From assembly GCA_029255685.2 (NCBI GenBank), contig CM055313.2, forward strand, positions 30,004,579 through 30,068,578: a DNA stretch of 64,000 nt, written 5' to 3'. The notes below the pieces were generated by a model, which was not told the origin of the DNA, made no database searches, and saw only the letters and a program-made list of their open reading frames with translations. The translations under genes and the position numbers were made by a program. Each line of letters starts with the position of its first letter. The first letter of the stretch is position 1. The DNA is from Silene conica (Eukaryota; Streptophyta; Magnoliopsida; Caryophyllales; Caryophyllaceae). Of this stretch, positions 42,817 through 53,743 are shown in pieces.

Positions 42817-45609
42817 TCACAACAAAATTTTAACTTCGGTACAAGCGAATTTCCAAGAATTACGTACCTCCCGCAGAACATCTGTTATAACAGTTTTAGA
42901 GGGTGCAACCCGTTGCTTTAGCAAATGGGACTTGTGGAATGCCTGCATAAATGTAGGATCACTCTAAAAGGTCAGCAAGACAGCTCACCAAAAACTGAAA
43001 CAACTTAAATGCTCAACAGACGTATGGATTAATTTTACAGCAAGGCATTACTTTGCGAGTTCTGGCCAACCTGCAACATGCATACATACATTTTATTAGG
43101 CGCATGAATGTATGATACAATCTGGTATCTAGATCACTATATCTGGACAGAACACGACTAGTCTGCAAGTCCAATCCCTGGCAAAGAAGCAACACCTCTG
43201 AAATACCAGACTAACAGACCTGCTACTGGTGATCTGCAACTCAATCACTGGTAGGGAAACACCAATATAAAGCAAACTAACAACCTAAGAAACTGAGCTA
43301 CTGACGAGCATAGATTGCAAATTTGATGTGCAAACCAAGTGTATCAGACGAGCGCCAAAACAGCCTGCAATTACGTTCCTACCACAGGTAATATATAGCT
43401 GCTGTGACTGCGCCATAACACCTCCTGGTCTGCACTGTCCCAATATTCTGATGCTGCAACCAGTGAAATAAGTCTGGTACATCAGACAGATACAGTATCC
43501 CCAGCCAGTTAGTGATAAATCTTGAAACTATGCACGCTTAAAAACAATTGCTCTATATTACGGAGCATAGTAATTATTGCGTGGGGAGATCTGATATTGT
43601 AACTTGTACAACGATTCATTTGCGCAGAAATCACTGTGCAAAATTATTTATTATAGTGTGAGACGGTATCACATTGCAGAACGATTTTTTAATGAAAATT
43701 ACTCTTTTCTTGAGTATAATAAATGAAATTAAATTTGTAGAGAAAAACCATTTCATTTAAAATTTGTGTACATAGTATAATACACCATACTACCCGCTTT
43801 TATTACCCCGTTTCAAAATACTTTGAATAGGTATTCAGTTTTATAGGGAGCCTATGGAAAATCCAGAAATACATGAATTAAAACAAAATGGCCTGGTCTA
43901 TAAGACGAACTGTTTGGATAAAATGATACAAAAAAGGTACAACATATGAACATAAGAACAATACATGTAACTTACCATTATCTTATCGCTTAGAGATATT
44001 ATCATAATCTACTATAACCAAAGTCATCCTAGAAGAGCACAAACAATATATGAGTCGAACAATAGTTAAGAGTTAAGGAGAAAGTCAGAAGGTTAGAGAT
44101 GAAGGCAACATTTATTAAACAAAAAATTCATATCATTGACATTGAGTACCCATCTTTAAACACCTGCAACTATATCTATAATATAACCTAAACAAATCAA
44201 TATAAACTTTAAAAATATGAGGAGAGGAGATATGTATTAAGATTTATCAAAGGTCATACAATACCTTGTCGACAAAATAAACAAATGATTTCGTTAACAA
44301 TTCTGCAAAGATGCAAAATAGGAGTTTCTTTGCTCAAATGAAAAACGGAAATATGGAGGGTACATGAACACATGTTGAATATACCCAAAGCAAATGTAAA
44401 ATTTAAAAGTAGAGAAATAGTTATGAGGTATATAGAGAACATTAGCCATGATATTAGTTTCCTGAGTTTAGGAAGACTGGAAAAGAAAGAACATGCGAGG
44501 CTTAAGAAACAGATGATCACTTACTGTTTCATACATTTACATGCGCATTATAAATTCACGGAAACATTAAGCCATTAGAAGACCTATAAAATTTTTCAAT
44601 CCAAATATATCTGACACGCCTCGTATAATAGAAGTTCAACATTTTAACTATCGTATTACCAACTCGCACCTAGTATATATACTCATCCACTCAAAATGAT
44701 TTGATGTATTGCACCATCGAATTAGGTTAAGGGTGATTCAAGCACAATAAGTAGTTTTAAGGTGTGACACGGCCGTGTATTAATTGAAAGGTTGCTTCTG
44801 AAAGAACACCTCACCAGTCACCATACTAAATAAGTATAGAAATCTACCCAAAGAAATTGGTTAGCTCCACTTCTACAATCACAGATAACTGTCGTTACTT
44901 CTCATGTCATTGACGGTTTTAGACAATGATTTGTGGTAGCCGGCCCTAAATCACTAAGACATTTGAAGACCCGTATGAAATTAGTTAATTGAGCTTAGGA
45001 ATACGGAAAAAAAAAGAATATGGACCACACTAAACACAGTACCTCACATGCAATTGAATTAAAACCATCCAAAGCTTTCAAATAAAGAATCAAGAAGATA
45101 ACTCGAATAATCTGTTTTGGAAAATAGAGAAATACACCATGAATAGGACGGAGTATATAAACTATACCATGTCAAAATTTTGGTAAAATCGTTGAATATT
45201 TACAGCCATTGAGAGACGATAATCATAGTTTATTCAATAAACAACCAGTATTATAGATGCCATAATTGTTACCTCAAAAAAAAAGTGAGAAAATTTGGGA
45301 GAACGAATTCAGATGAAGTTGAGAAATAGATACCTTATGTATATAGTAATGCTGATCAATCATAAAGTGTTACAGATCATACAGTGCTACATATCAAGGC
45401 ACTAAGGCAGTCAAGTTTAAGAAAAAGGTCAATTAATCAAAGTAAAATTTAAGAAAATGATCAAATCAATAATAATAGTTAGGGTTACCTATAGATCAAT
45501 TAATTGTTCAAAATTATTGAGCTGAATGATCGATTAAAAGGATAAGATTACCTGTATAATGCTTGTGAATCAGTAAATAAAGTGGCTTCTTAGGATGATA
45601 CAGTCGCAT
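42817..45609 (-). CDS. Candidate small spliced gene, function unknown
   Basis: Weak prediction. Four short stretches on the minus strand have GT/AG borders and compatible phases: 45609-45552 (starts MRLYHPKKPLYLLIHKHY), 45074-45043 (ALDGFNSIACE), 44008-43976 (IMIISLSDKIM, donor GTAAGT) and 42942 onward (AFHKSHLLKQRVAPSKTVI, open to a stop at 42819-42817, or spliced at GTACGT after 42868). Together they would encode about 82 residues, rich in basic and hydrophobic residues. A telo-box-like AAACCCTAA lies about 20 bp upstream of the ATG, as in many plant housekeeping promoters. I do not recognise the protein. It could equally be a non-coding RNA or chance splice sites; another possible exon is 44302-44265. 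Confidence 0.25.
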
Positions 45610-45734
45610 GTGAGATACTGGGTAAGAAAATTAGGGTTTAGGTATATGTGAGATACTTGTATATCGATACTTGTATATCGATGTTTTTCAATTTTCAATT
45701 AGGTTAATGTATTAGAATTCTAATTTTTCAAAGT

Positions 45735-46024
45735 TAATATTAAATGCGTCAGTTTCACTTTTAAACTGAAGCAAAAACTTATAAACAAATGCGTCGGTTA
45801 TAGGAAACAACTGAAGCAAAATTATATTTTTAGGTATAAACGTCAGTTTTGGGCACAACTGACGCAAAAACTAAGTACTTTTTGCATCAGTTCTTTATTA
45901 AGAACTGACGCAAATAAGTTTCCTATGGTGTAAAATTGGACTCCCGCCAAAATTAAGTACTTTTTGCATCAGTTCTTTTAGAACCGACGTAAATCACTTG
46001 ACGCAATAGGGTATTTTTGTACTA
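45735..46024 (-). mobile_element. CACTA (En/Spm)-type subterminal repeat fragment
   Basis: Several copies of a GCGTCAGTT / AACTGACGC motif in both orientations (around 45747, 45787, 45850, 45888, 45904, 45966). The right end reads, on the minus strand, CTAGTACAAAAATACC, close to the CACTA terminus. Subterminal arrays of a 10-20 bp motif are typical of this superfamily. The other end was not found. Confidence 0.5.
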
Positions 46025-46238
46025 GATCAAAAACAAAATTTTAAAAAAGAAGAAACAAAAACAAAAAAAAACGAAAAACTAAAACTAAATAAAAAAAGAA
46101 AGACACGTGATAACCCTCAACTTTGTTAATATGTATTGCCGTGACCCTTAACTTTTTTCCGTCAAATTTGTCCGTTAAGTAAGTGACGTGGCCAATTGAA
46201 TTTTGAGATTTTCGACAAGGTCACCCTCTATTTTTTTT

Positions 46239-47758
46239 GGGTCGTGCTTTTTCACATACGGATTTTACTCTTTTACATACGCTTTTTACGATTTTATCCT
46301 TGTCATTTTTTTTCATTTTTCCCCAATTCATTTTTTTCTCTCTTTCTTCATCTCCCATCACCACCATACAATTCTGATCGGAAAATTTCTGTTCAATCTT
46401 TGCTCCGGTCGCCCACTGACATTACTCCACTCACCACCACCACCACCACATGCTCCAAAAAATTTCGTTCAACCTTTGCTCTCCGACCGACGTCACTTCC
46501 CGAACCACCGCGGGGTACTCGGTAAAATAGATGGCTTCGTCTGCGAACTCGGTTAAACATTGGTCAGACTCTTTTCTTTTCCTCGGCAATGCTGCGGGAT
46601 TAGGGATTTATGGTTAGCACAGGGGCTAAAAAAAGTTCCTTTAACCTATGGCAAACTAATTGTTCTTTGTCAGTTCCAAGGTACATCAGGGCGATGCACA
46701 ACTTCTTTGTCAAATCCAAGATATGAAAGAGTAGACCTGTGTAATGGTGTAGCCATTATTCAACCCAATTCAATGGCAAGCTATTTAATTGTTGCGAATC
46801 ATTATTCTTGTGAAAAAAAAGGTTTAACGAAAGTATTAATTGCATGAAATAGAATATTAATTAAGGTATTGATTGCAGTGGCGTATGCAGGATTTTGGCA
46901 TAGGGTGGGCACAAATTTTTTCTCAACAAAATTTTCTTTAATCTATAACGCAATTTTTTGTTTTGAATTTTGTTCTAGAATATTATGGTATAATGTTTAA
47001 AATAAAACGAAAAAAAAATATCTCAATGGATGTTTTTAACCTTACAGAATAAAGCTTTTAATATATTATTGAGAATAACAATATATATTGATATAAAGTT
47101 TTCAATCTCAGTAACTGTCTCTTTCATCTATATTCTATCACCAACAATATACGGTTTCAGTTTCTTCAAGTTATGAGCAACTTGATTTCCACTAATATTG
47201 TCTTATTTTTGTGGCGAATTTTATAAAACAATAATTTCATATAGTAAATTTTAATAATCAAATGAACAATCAATAGTAATGGTATATTTAACTAGTTAGT
47301 TTAGTATCTTGAAGTTCATGGATCGATCCTCTCAACATGAGATAGATGGCCCAAAAATAAATTTTCTGAATAAAAATGTCATTGGTAAGATTTGAACCAG
47401 AGTCTCCTTTGCAATAGGACAATACTCTACCCTATGGGCTACAAAGTTATTTTGAAATTTATTGACACTTATATATATTTATTTTCTGAAACTCGGGGGA
47501 GGGCACGTGCCCGCCCTTTCCCTCCCCCAGATCCGCCCCTAATTGATTGTGAAGATTTGTTTGATTTGATTGATGATTAAGGAAATTGATGATGATTTTG
47601 GGGTGGTGATTGAAGAATTTAGGAGGAAGAACACCATAGGTAAAAAAAAGTTAACATAAGTTTTAATTTGTCTAGGTTTAGAAAAGGGTATGTTCTGGAA
47701 ATATTGTGAAAAAGTTGTATGTGAAAGAGTAAAGGTCGTATGTGAAAAAGTAATTCCG
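46239..47758. mobile_element. Non-autonomous TIR DNA transposon, copy 2, with nested hAT
   Basis: Same family as 2386-3349, in opposite orientation. The left end GTGCTTTTTCACATACGGAT matches the right end of copy 1. The right end (reverse complement) reads CGGAATTACTTTTTCACATA, as in the left end of copy 1. The 14-bp end motif is again repeated at 21-bp spacing (46247 and 46268). The flanks are T-runs of 7-8, compatible with a poly-T target duplication. Without the nested hAT the element is about 846 bp. The part 46560-46847 has an open frame of 95 codons without homology I recognise; a captured gene fragment is possible. Confidence 0.75.
46876..47541. mobile_element. hAT-like non-autonomous element, 666 bp, 8-bp TSD
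   Basis: The ends read CAGTGGCGTATGCAGG and, from the other side, TAGGGGCGGATCTGGG, related to the plant hAT end CAGGGGCGGATC. An exact ATTGATTG lies on both sides (46868-46875, 47542-47549). No transposase. Inserted within TIR copy 2, so it is younger than that element. Confidence 0.85.
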
Positions 47759-48149
47759 TTTTTTTATCCTACAAAATAACTCTATTTGTTTTTTACAAAA
47801 GAAATAATCTTAAAAATACTCTCTTATTTCCTCAATTTATTATTATTACGGTTTCCACTCGATTACTCAAAAGAATGTCAACTTTCAATATCATCATCTC
47901 TTCAAACTATCATTACCATAAATCTCCAAAAACCAGGTTCAATAATTAACAAACAAATCAACTATTAAGCTTAATGTTTACAAATGAGTCTATATTCCTC
48001 AATTGTACCCAACTTTAGTGTGTGAATATGTCGAACAATTAAAGTCATTATTGCATTTACAACATTTTTAGTTTTGAGATATTTGTTGAGGTTTTAAAAC
48101 ATTTTTTTTAATTAGATTAATGTTATGAACTATATTTGGGATTGATTAT
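47759..48149. other. Non-coding stretch
   Basis: AT-rich, no gene or element seen before the Copia 3' end begins. Confidence 0.4.
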
Positions 48150-48233
48150 TATAATGCTCTGTTGGAGCCTGTGTCCTCCACATGTAGTGCGATAACGTCA
48201 TTGGACATACACTTGTACGGACAAGTGGGAGAT
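48150..48233 (+). mobile_element. Copia internal 3' end with polypurine tract
   Basis: Homologous to 59531-59606. Both end ACAAGTGGGAGAT directly before the LTR start TGTTGGGG. The AAGTGGGAGA run is the usual Copia polypurine tract. The rest of this element to the left is missing. Confidence 0.75.
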
Positions 48234-49128
48234 TGTTGGGGCAGGTGTCCTTAGCAGTTAGTACAATGACTTACTAAATCTCTTAAAGGATCACAAGGGC
48301 ATACTTCGATATTATTATCAGTTGATCCACGTTTATCAATAACGGTTGACTTGCTAGATAAGTTTGACGTTATTGTCATACGGATGGCGGTGATCAACTG
48401 GTCCCTATACGTCACACCTATAGGACACGTTTGAGAGATGTGAAGGTATGAAAATACAGTCACATTTATGCCGGATATGACTAAACAGTTAGTCAGAGGT
48501 ATTGACTATTAAATTAGTCAATGAGATGGTGAGATTATTATTTAATACGGATTAAATAATTTTAGCTAAATACGGATTACGTGATTAATTCGTAAATTGA
48601 ATATAAACGGTTATATTTGATTAAATATTGAATTCGTGTATTAATATTAACAGTTATATTAATTAACATAATTATACAATATCGCATTTTTGTCAGACCA
48701 TTATTGATGTATCGACTGCATTAATATCTGATAACATGTATGCGATTTATAATTAAAAACCCGCGAATTATATTTTAGCAAAACGGGTCGAATCACGTAT
48801 TAGAATAAGGTAAGAGTGGGAAGCCCACTCTCACCCTAATCCTAATTCGGTCGACCGAAGTAATACAAAAGGAGAGGACTTCTCCTTTTGTCAGGTGACT
48901 CATTCCACTGATAGAATAATCTCTCTCACAGAAATTAGGGTTTTGAGAACTGTCTTTTCCCAAAACCTAGATCTCACATCTAAAACCTCACAAAACTCTC
49001 CCCATATTGCAAGACAATTGAAAAGCCTTTCTAGCACACGCGGCATCGTCTCATACAAAGTCTTGGGTGCAAGTTATATGAGGGAATTTACTTTAATTTT
49101 TGTTCTTAGGCCATTCGCGCAAGGACCT
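48234..49128 (+). mobile_element. Copia LTR 1, left part (interrupted)
   Basis: Begins TGTTGGGG and aligns with LTR 2 (59607-60597). It is interrupted after GACCT (49124-49128) by an inverted solo LTR and resumes at 58263 (the duplicated GACCT is 58258-58262), ending CCCCACA at 58372. Contains a perfect 14-bp palindrome TTCGGTCGACCGAA (48846-48859) just before a hairpin (48865-48891). Confidence 0.85.
48865..48891 (+). promoter_or_regulatory. Conserved hairpin in Copia LTR 1
   Basis: Perfect 11-bp stem ACAAAAGGAGA / TCTCCTTTTGT with loop GGACT. The same place in LTR 2 (60236-60263) has ACATAAGGAGA / TCTCCTTATGT: an A-T pair replaced by a T-A pair, a compensatory change that supports an RNA structure. 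Role unknown; it may mark the R/U5 part of the transcript or its processing. Confidence 0.65.
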
Positions 49129-49184
49129 TGAGGGGAATATAACATGTATTCGCCCTAAACTTGCAGGATTATAATGAAAATTAC
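49129..49184 (-). mobile_element. Inverted Copia solo LTR, left part
   Basis: Reverse-complement of the end of LTR 2 (GGGCGAATACATG and so on). Starts TGAGGGGAAT, directly after target duplication GACCT. Interrupted at ATTAC by the Athila-like element; continues at 57320-58257. Confidence 0.85.
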
Positions 49185-49454
49185 TGATACGTGTCTATTT
49201 TATGATGTTTTACATCTATTTTTACACGTATTTGGTCGCTCATTTACTATGTTTTAGCCTCTATTTCCCACAAATTGTGTACTTTCGTATTTTTATGCAC
49301 TTTTGCAGATTTATGCGGAAAAGAGACGATTTAGCACCAAATTCGTATCCTCAAGTCTTTTGCTTAATTAAGGAATAAATGGAAAGTCAACTGGAGTCAA
49401 AATCAAGTACCAAGAGTCAAAACAGAAGAAATCCGAAGATTTCCGTATAGAAGC

Positions 49455-49587
49455 GGTCGACCGACCAGGTAAACGGGTCGGTCGACCAGGCCCGATTTTC
49501 AATAAAGCCCAATTCTCGAAGAAGGCCGAAAATAAAAGAAGCCCAGCAGGAAGTGGTCGACCGACCAGCTATACGGGTCGGCCGACC
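49455..49587 (+). repeat. Two paired-dyad modules in the 5' LTR (upstream of TATA)
   Basis: 12-bp cores at 49455 (GGTCGACCGACC) and 49476 (GGTCGGTCGACC), then at 49555 (GGTCGACCGACC) and 49576 (GGTCGGCCGACC). Within each pair the start-to-start distance is 21 bp with a 9-bp spacer. Each core is a dyad GGTCG-NN-CGACC, and the two cores of a pair are also nearly reverse complements of each other, so a 12-bp hairpin is possible. Confidence 0.95.
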
Positions 49588-49662
49588 AGAGCAGAAGCCC
49601 ATATGATTCTTTTTCGAAAATAAAGTAGAATTAGAATTATAAGGAAACTCTAATCTCTTACC

Positions 49663-49671
49663 CTATATAAA
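49663..49671 (+). promoter_or_regulatory. TATA box of the Athila-like 5' LTR
   Basis: CTATATAAA in the LTR, followed about 20-30 bp later by TAGGGTTTATTATG. This is the likely U3/R border. The same box is in the 3' LTR near 56231. Confidence 0.6.
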
Positions 49672-50081
49672 CTAATCTTGTAGCTAGGGTTTATTATGAA
49701 GTCTTGTTTAGAGAATTTTATTTAGTCTTTAGTTCAATTACAATCTTTCAATAGTGCTCAACACTTTTAGTTTGTTCTTCGATCTTTCAACATTCATCAA
49801 TAAAGTTTGTTCCTTTTTTGCCTTAACTCCAATTGTGGTAATTCTTCTTTGATCTAGTTTCATTATTTTTCTTATTGCTTTTATTACAATTGATTAAGTT
49901 AGAATCCCAAACTTTATTTGAATCTTGCATGCTTAAATTATTCACTATGTTTTCCATGTTTATTCCCAATTTTACAATCGTCTTAACAGTCATGAGTAGC
50001 TAATTTTCATATGTTAGGATGTAGGGGATAATATGCATAGGTAAATAAAATCCGAAAAAACCCGACCTGTAGCAGGACCAC

Positions 50082-50155
50082 GGTCGGCCGACTGAAATAG
50101 TCGGTCGGTCGACCGAGGCCGTGGTCGGCCGACTGGAGTAGCCGGTCGGTCGACC
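50082..50155 (+). repeat. Two paired-dyad modules in the 5' LTR (downstream of TATA)
   Basis: Cores at 50082 (GGTCGGCCGACT) and 50103 (GGTCGGTCGACC), then at 50123 (GGTCGGCCGACT) and 50144 (GGTCGGTCGACC). Both pairs are spaced 21 bp; the two pairs are 41 bp apart. Confidence 0.95.
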
Positions 50156-51127
50156 ACTCGCGTATGTTTTCTTATTTCGTCTTTTCTTGTCAATTATAAT
50201 ATCCTGCAATGAGACCAATAGGAGACTTGTAGGATGTTAGTAATGACCTACCCAAGATTGAAAGATACGGGAAGGGCATTGGTTTACACTTTAAGACGGA
50301 TAGGTTACTCAAGGCTGAAAGGTATGTAACCTGGGATTTAGGAATCACCCTTATTGTTGACACCCAATAATTGTGAGACCTAGGAACTAATAGCATAGGC
50401 CGAAAGGAGCTATTAGGTAGCATAGACCTAAAAAGATATGTTACACCCCCTTACGCGACTGCAATACATGTTGACCTTAGGATTTATTTTACCTTAGCTA
50501 TTTATTACCCGAACATCCTAGCATCCCTTTTATTATATTTTATTCTCATCTTTTTAGTCTTGTTTTATTTTAATCTTCGCCTTAGATACAGTAATCAACC
50601 AATCATCCCCAAAATTGTTACCTTAAACATAAACATCAAACAATAAACATTCCCCACCTCTTTGTGGTTCGACCCTGACTTTCACTATCTATTGTTAAAG
50701 TTAGGAATTATAAATTTATCTTTGGTACCCTCAACGACGGGCATCAAATTTTGGCGCCGTTGCCAGGGAGGTGACGCCAGTGTTTATTGTTTTTTTTTTT
50801 GTTTTTGTTTCTCTTTGTTTAAGGAACTTTTTGTTCCTTAAACCTTCTCACCTTTTTCTTGTAGTTTCCTCTTATGCGCAGGTCAGTTCAAGGAGAACTC
50901 CTACCACTTGATCTCGAAATTGAGAGGACTCTTAGAGAAAGAAGAAAGCAACTTCTAGCAAATCAAGAGGAGGGTCACCATCCTCTTTATTTCAAGAAGA
51001 CCTTTTCGAGTTACCACCGTCTTCACCAAAAACACCACCTTCACAACCAAATTCTCCCATCAATCCACCTTCACCAAAAACACCACCTTATACCCACTTT
51101 CCAGTTTTTCCTAAAGAAGAAGATAAT

Positions 51128-53743
51128 ATGACAGAAGAAGCTACTATTGCCAGTCACTCTATGCCTCAGGCAAAGGACCTATACAAAGGGTTCACTTTAC
51201 CTGCAGGCACTGGGAAGCCATTCGAGGCCAAGCCTGCCTATATTACTATGGTTGAAAGAAACCAATTTGGAGGCTCGGCCAATGAGGATGCAGCTAAGCA
51301 TATTGAAATCTTCACAGATTACATATGCTCTATAGCACCCCCAGAAGGAGTGACGCAGGATCAGATTAAACAGACCATGTTTATCTTCTCCCTTAGGGAC
51401 TCTGCGAGAGAATGGTACAGAGACCTTGACCGCACTGCTGCGGGAGTTACAGATTGGAACACCTTAGCCCTAGCTTTCTACAGGAAATACTATTCTGCAT
51501 CAAAGACTAATGCCTTAAGAGCGCAGATTACTAATTTCAAGCAAGGACCCAATGAAGACTTTAGCGAGGCGTGGGACAGGTTCAAGAGACTTGTTCGATC
51601 CATACCACATCACGGATTCGAACAATGGTTTCTTTGCAACCAGTTCTACAATGGCCTCTATGATGACAACAGGGCCTACTTAGATGCTGCAGCTAATGGA
51701 AGATTCCAGGATAATTCAGGAGAGACTAAAGGTCTCAAGTTAATAGAAGATGTTGCTGTGCACCGCGCTGAGCATGGTACTTCCAGAGGCAATCAAAGAA
51801 AATATGAGTACAACCTGTCAGCAATTGAGGCCTTAACGGCCAAGTTGGAAAAATTTGAAGCTGCAGGAAAGCTCGATCTAGGGAGTGGAAGCAAGGGAGG
51901 AATTTACCAGGTGAACGCCGTTCAGGACAGACCCTTTGCTTGTGAGAGGTGCGGTGGAGAAGGGCATGTGTCAAAGTTCTGCACTTCATCTAATGAAACA
52001 TGTGCCGCTTTTCAGCATTATCGTGGGAACAATTTCTATGATCCAAATAATAACAATGTCCATCCCAACTTAAGGTGGACAAGCCAGAATGTTCAAAACC
52101 CACAGCACATGCAACCTCAGCAAAATTCCACATATGTACCCCCACATAAACAGAATTTCCAAAGACCACCTTTCAACCCTCAACCACCTTCTAATCCACC
52201 ACCCAACACAGATGCTCTTATCCAAAATCTTATTGGATTGGTTCAGAAGGAGTCACAGGCTAGAGAGGCGGGGATGAAGATGTTGGAGACCCAGATTGCT
52301 CAGATCGCGAGCAAGAATGATACTAGGGCTCCGGGTCAACTTCCGACAAAACCAGACCAGAAGAAGGAGACTCTAAACATCGTAACCCTGCGAAGTGGAG
52401 CTAAAGTGGGGGCTGAGAAAGAAAAAACAGCGAGTAGCAGCAAAGTCGGTCGACCGACCGAAGAATCTGGTCGACCGACCGCAGAGCAGGATCCGAAATT
52501 TTCGCCTGAACAGGAGACTGGTCGACCGACCGAAGATACTGGTCGACCGACCACCGAGGCAGATTCTGAAGTTCCCTTTCGTCCAGAATTGCCGAATAAC
52601 TTACGGGATTTTCTTTTCCGGGGTGATAAGACCCCCAGGTTTTTAAAAAGGGCTGCAAATACGGAATCCTCAGCTGCTCCCTTTCCAGAGAGACTCGTGC
52701 CTTCGAAGGATCAGGTATCTTTTGACAAATTTAAAGATGTAATTCGTTCATTAAATGTTCAAGTTCCATTTTTAGAATTAGTTCAACAAGTTCCTTCTTA
52801 TCTAAAATTCATGAGACAGTTTTTGTCAAGAAAGAGGTCTCTAGAAAAGGTTGAGTCGGTGGCTCTCACTGAAGAGTCATCTAGCTTTTTAACACATGTC
52901 ATTGCCCCCCATAAATTGGAGGACCCTGGAAGTTTTTCTGTCCCCTGTAATATAGGAACCTTCCCAGTCAAAAAGGCTTTATGCGACCTAGGTGCTAGTA
53001 TAAGTGTCATGCCCCTAAGCGTTGCCTTAAAACTAGGAATGACCGAATTTGCAGTAACCAGTATGACAGTCCAGATGGCTGATCGCACATCTATGGAACC
53101 TATAGGGGTGTTAGAAAACATCCCTGTGCGTATAGATAGGTTTTTCTTCCCGGTCGACTTTGTTGTTTTGGACATCCCAGAGGATGCCCATATACCCATA
53201 ATTCTAGGAAGACCCTTTCTTCACACTGCGGGTGCCATTATAGATGTAGGCACTGGGACTCTAACTTTCAAGGTAGGCAAACATTCTATCATCTATGGCC
53301 TATCCTATAGGAAGAAGGATGCTATGACCCCCATTACATGTAATGCTATAACTTCTGAGAAGAAGTATGAGGTCATCACTACTTCTCCACCTTTATTACC
53401 TGTTCCTGTATCTGTTTTTACACCTCCGCCCCAGATTGGGAGCAATAGGGAGGACACTTCTATCGTGACTATTGCAGGAACTGGTTTGGGGAAACCCAAG
53501 GAGAAGGAAGTTATCATCCAGAGAGGAGGAATGGGATGCCTGAGCTATGAAGAGGATGAGGATCCAGACGTCGTGGATCGAGAAGAGAAAAAGAAGAGGA
53601 GGCAGGCTCAAGAAGAGAGACCGTCGCATATGCTTTGCGACGGAGGAAAGAAGATGTGTTTTGCTACTGAAGCAAAAACAGTGGAGACTACGGCGTGCCG
53701 TCAGAAGCCGTGGTCGGATATCCTCCGCATCTTCAGCGGATAG
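51128..53743 (+). CDS. Athila-like Gag-protease polyprotein, 871 residues
   Basis: Retrotransposon gag domain in about residues 60-200 (seen: SLRDSAREWYRDL). A CCHC-type zinc knuckle CERCGGEGHVSKFC is at 272-285. There is a Gln/Pro/Asn-rich linker, and an insert at about 440-478 with four GRPT motifs encoded by paired dyads. The aspartic protease has CDLGASISVMP around 619 and ILGRPFL near 692. It would form the particle and process itself. The frame closes with no RT downstream. An N-terminal stretch of gag-like sequence (50874 onward, MRRSVQ) is in another frame. A one- or two-base indel around 50960-50990 may have cut it off, so translation probably now starts at 51128 or is impaired. Confidence 0.88.
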   Translation: MTEEATIASHSMPQAKDLYKGFTLPAGTGKPFEAKPAYITMVERNQFGGSANEDAAKHIEIFTDYICSIAPPEGVTQDQIKQTMFIFSLRDSAREWYRDLDRTAAGVTDWNTLALAFYRKYYSASKTNALRAQITNFKQGPNEDFSEAWDRFKRLVRSIPHHGFEQWFLCNQFYNGLYDDNRAYLDAAANGRFQDNSGETKGLKLIEDVAVHRAEHGTSRGNQRKYEYNLSAIEALTAKLEKFEAAGKLDLGSGSKGGIYQVNAVQDRPFACERCGGEGHVSKFCTSSNETCAAFQHYRGNNFYDPNNNNVHPNLRWTSQNVQNPQHMQPQQNSTYVPPHKQNFQRPPFNPQPPSNPPPNTDALIQNLIGLVQKESQAREAGMKMLETQIAQIASKNDTRAPGQLPTKPDQKKETLNIVTLRSGAKVGAEKEKTASSSKVGRPTEESGRPTAEQDPKFSPEQETGRPTEDTGRPTTEADSEVPFRPELPNNLRDFLFRGDKTPRFLKRAANTESSAAPFPERLVPSKDQVSFDKFKDVIRSLNVQVPFLELVQQVPSYLKFMRQFLSRKRSLEKVESVALTEESSSFLTHVIAPHKLEDPGSFSVPCNIGTFPVKKALCDLGASISVMPLSVALKLGMTEFAVTSMTVQMADRTSMEPIGVLENIPVRIDRFFFPVDFVVLDIPEDAHIPIILGRPFLHTAGAIIDVGTGTLTFKVGKHSIIYGLSYRKKDAMTPITCNAITSEKKYEVITTSPPLLPVPVSVFTPPPQIGSNREDTSIVTIAGTGLGKPKEKEVIIQRGGMGCLSYEEDEDPDVVDREEKKKRRQAQEERPSHMLCDGGKKMCFATEAKTVETTACRQKPWSDILRIFSG
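52448..52552 (+). repeat. Two paired-dyad modules inside the gag coding sequence
   Basis: Identical cores GGTCGACCGACC at 52448, 52469, 52520 and 52541. The distances 21, 51 and 21 bp are all multiples of three, so each core reads Gly-Arg-Pro-Thr in frame and each pair is a seven-residue repeat. Confidence 0.95.

Larger units (their letters stand above)
49185..50746 (+). repeat. Athila-like element, 5' LTR (1,562 bp)
   Basis: Starts TGATACGTGTC and ends GGGCATCA. TATA box at 49664-49670. Two paired dyads lie upstream of it (49455-49587) and two lie about 400 bp downstream (50082-50155). Confidence 0.97.

Noticed and set aside
46196..46556. Overlapping 109- and 117-codon frames at the start of TIR copy 2
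   Set aside because: They begin outside or in the TIR and are Phe/Ser/Pro-rich by composition. No domain seen; at most part of a captured fragment.
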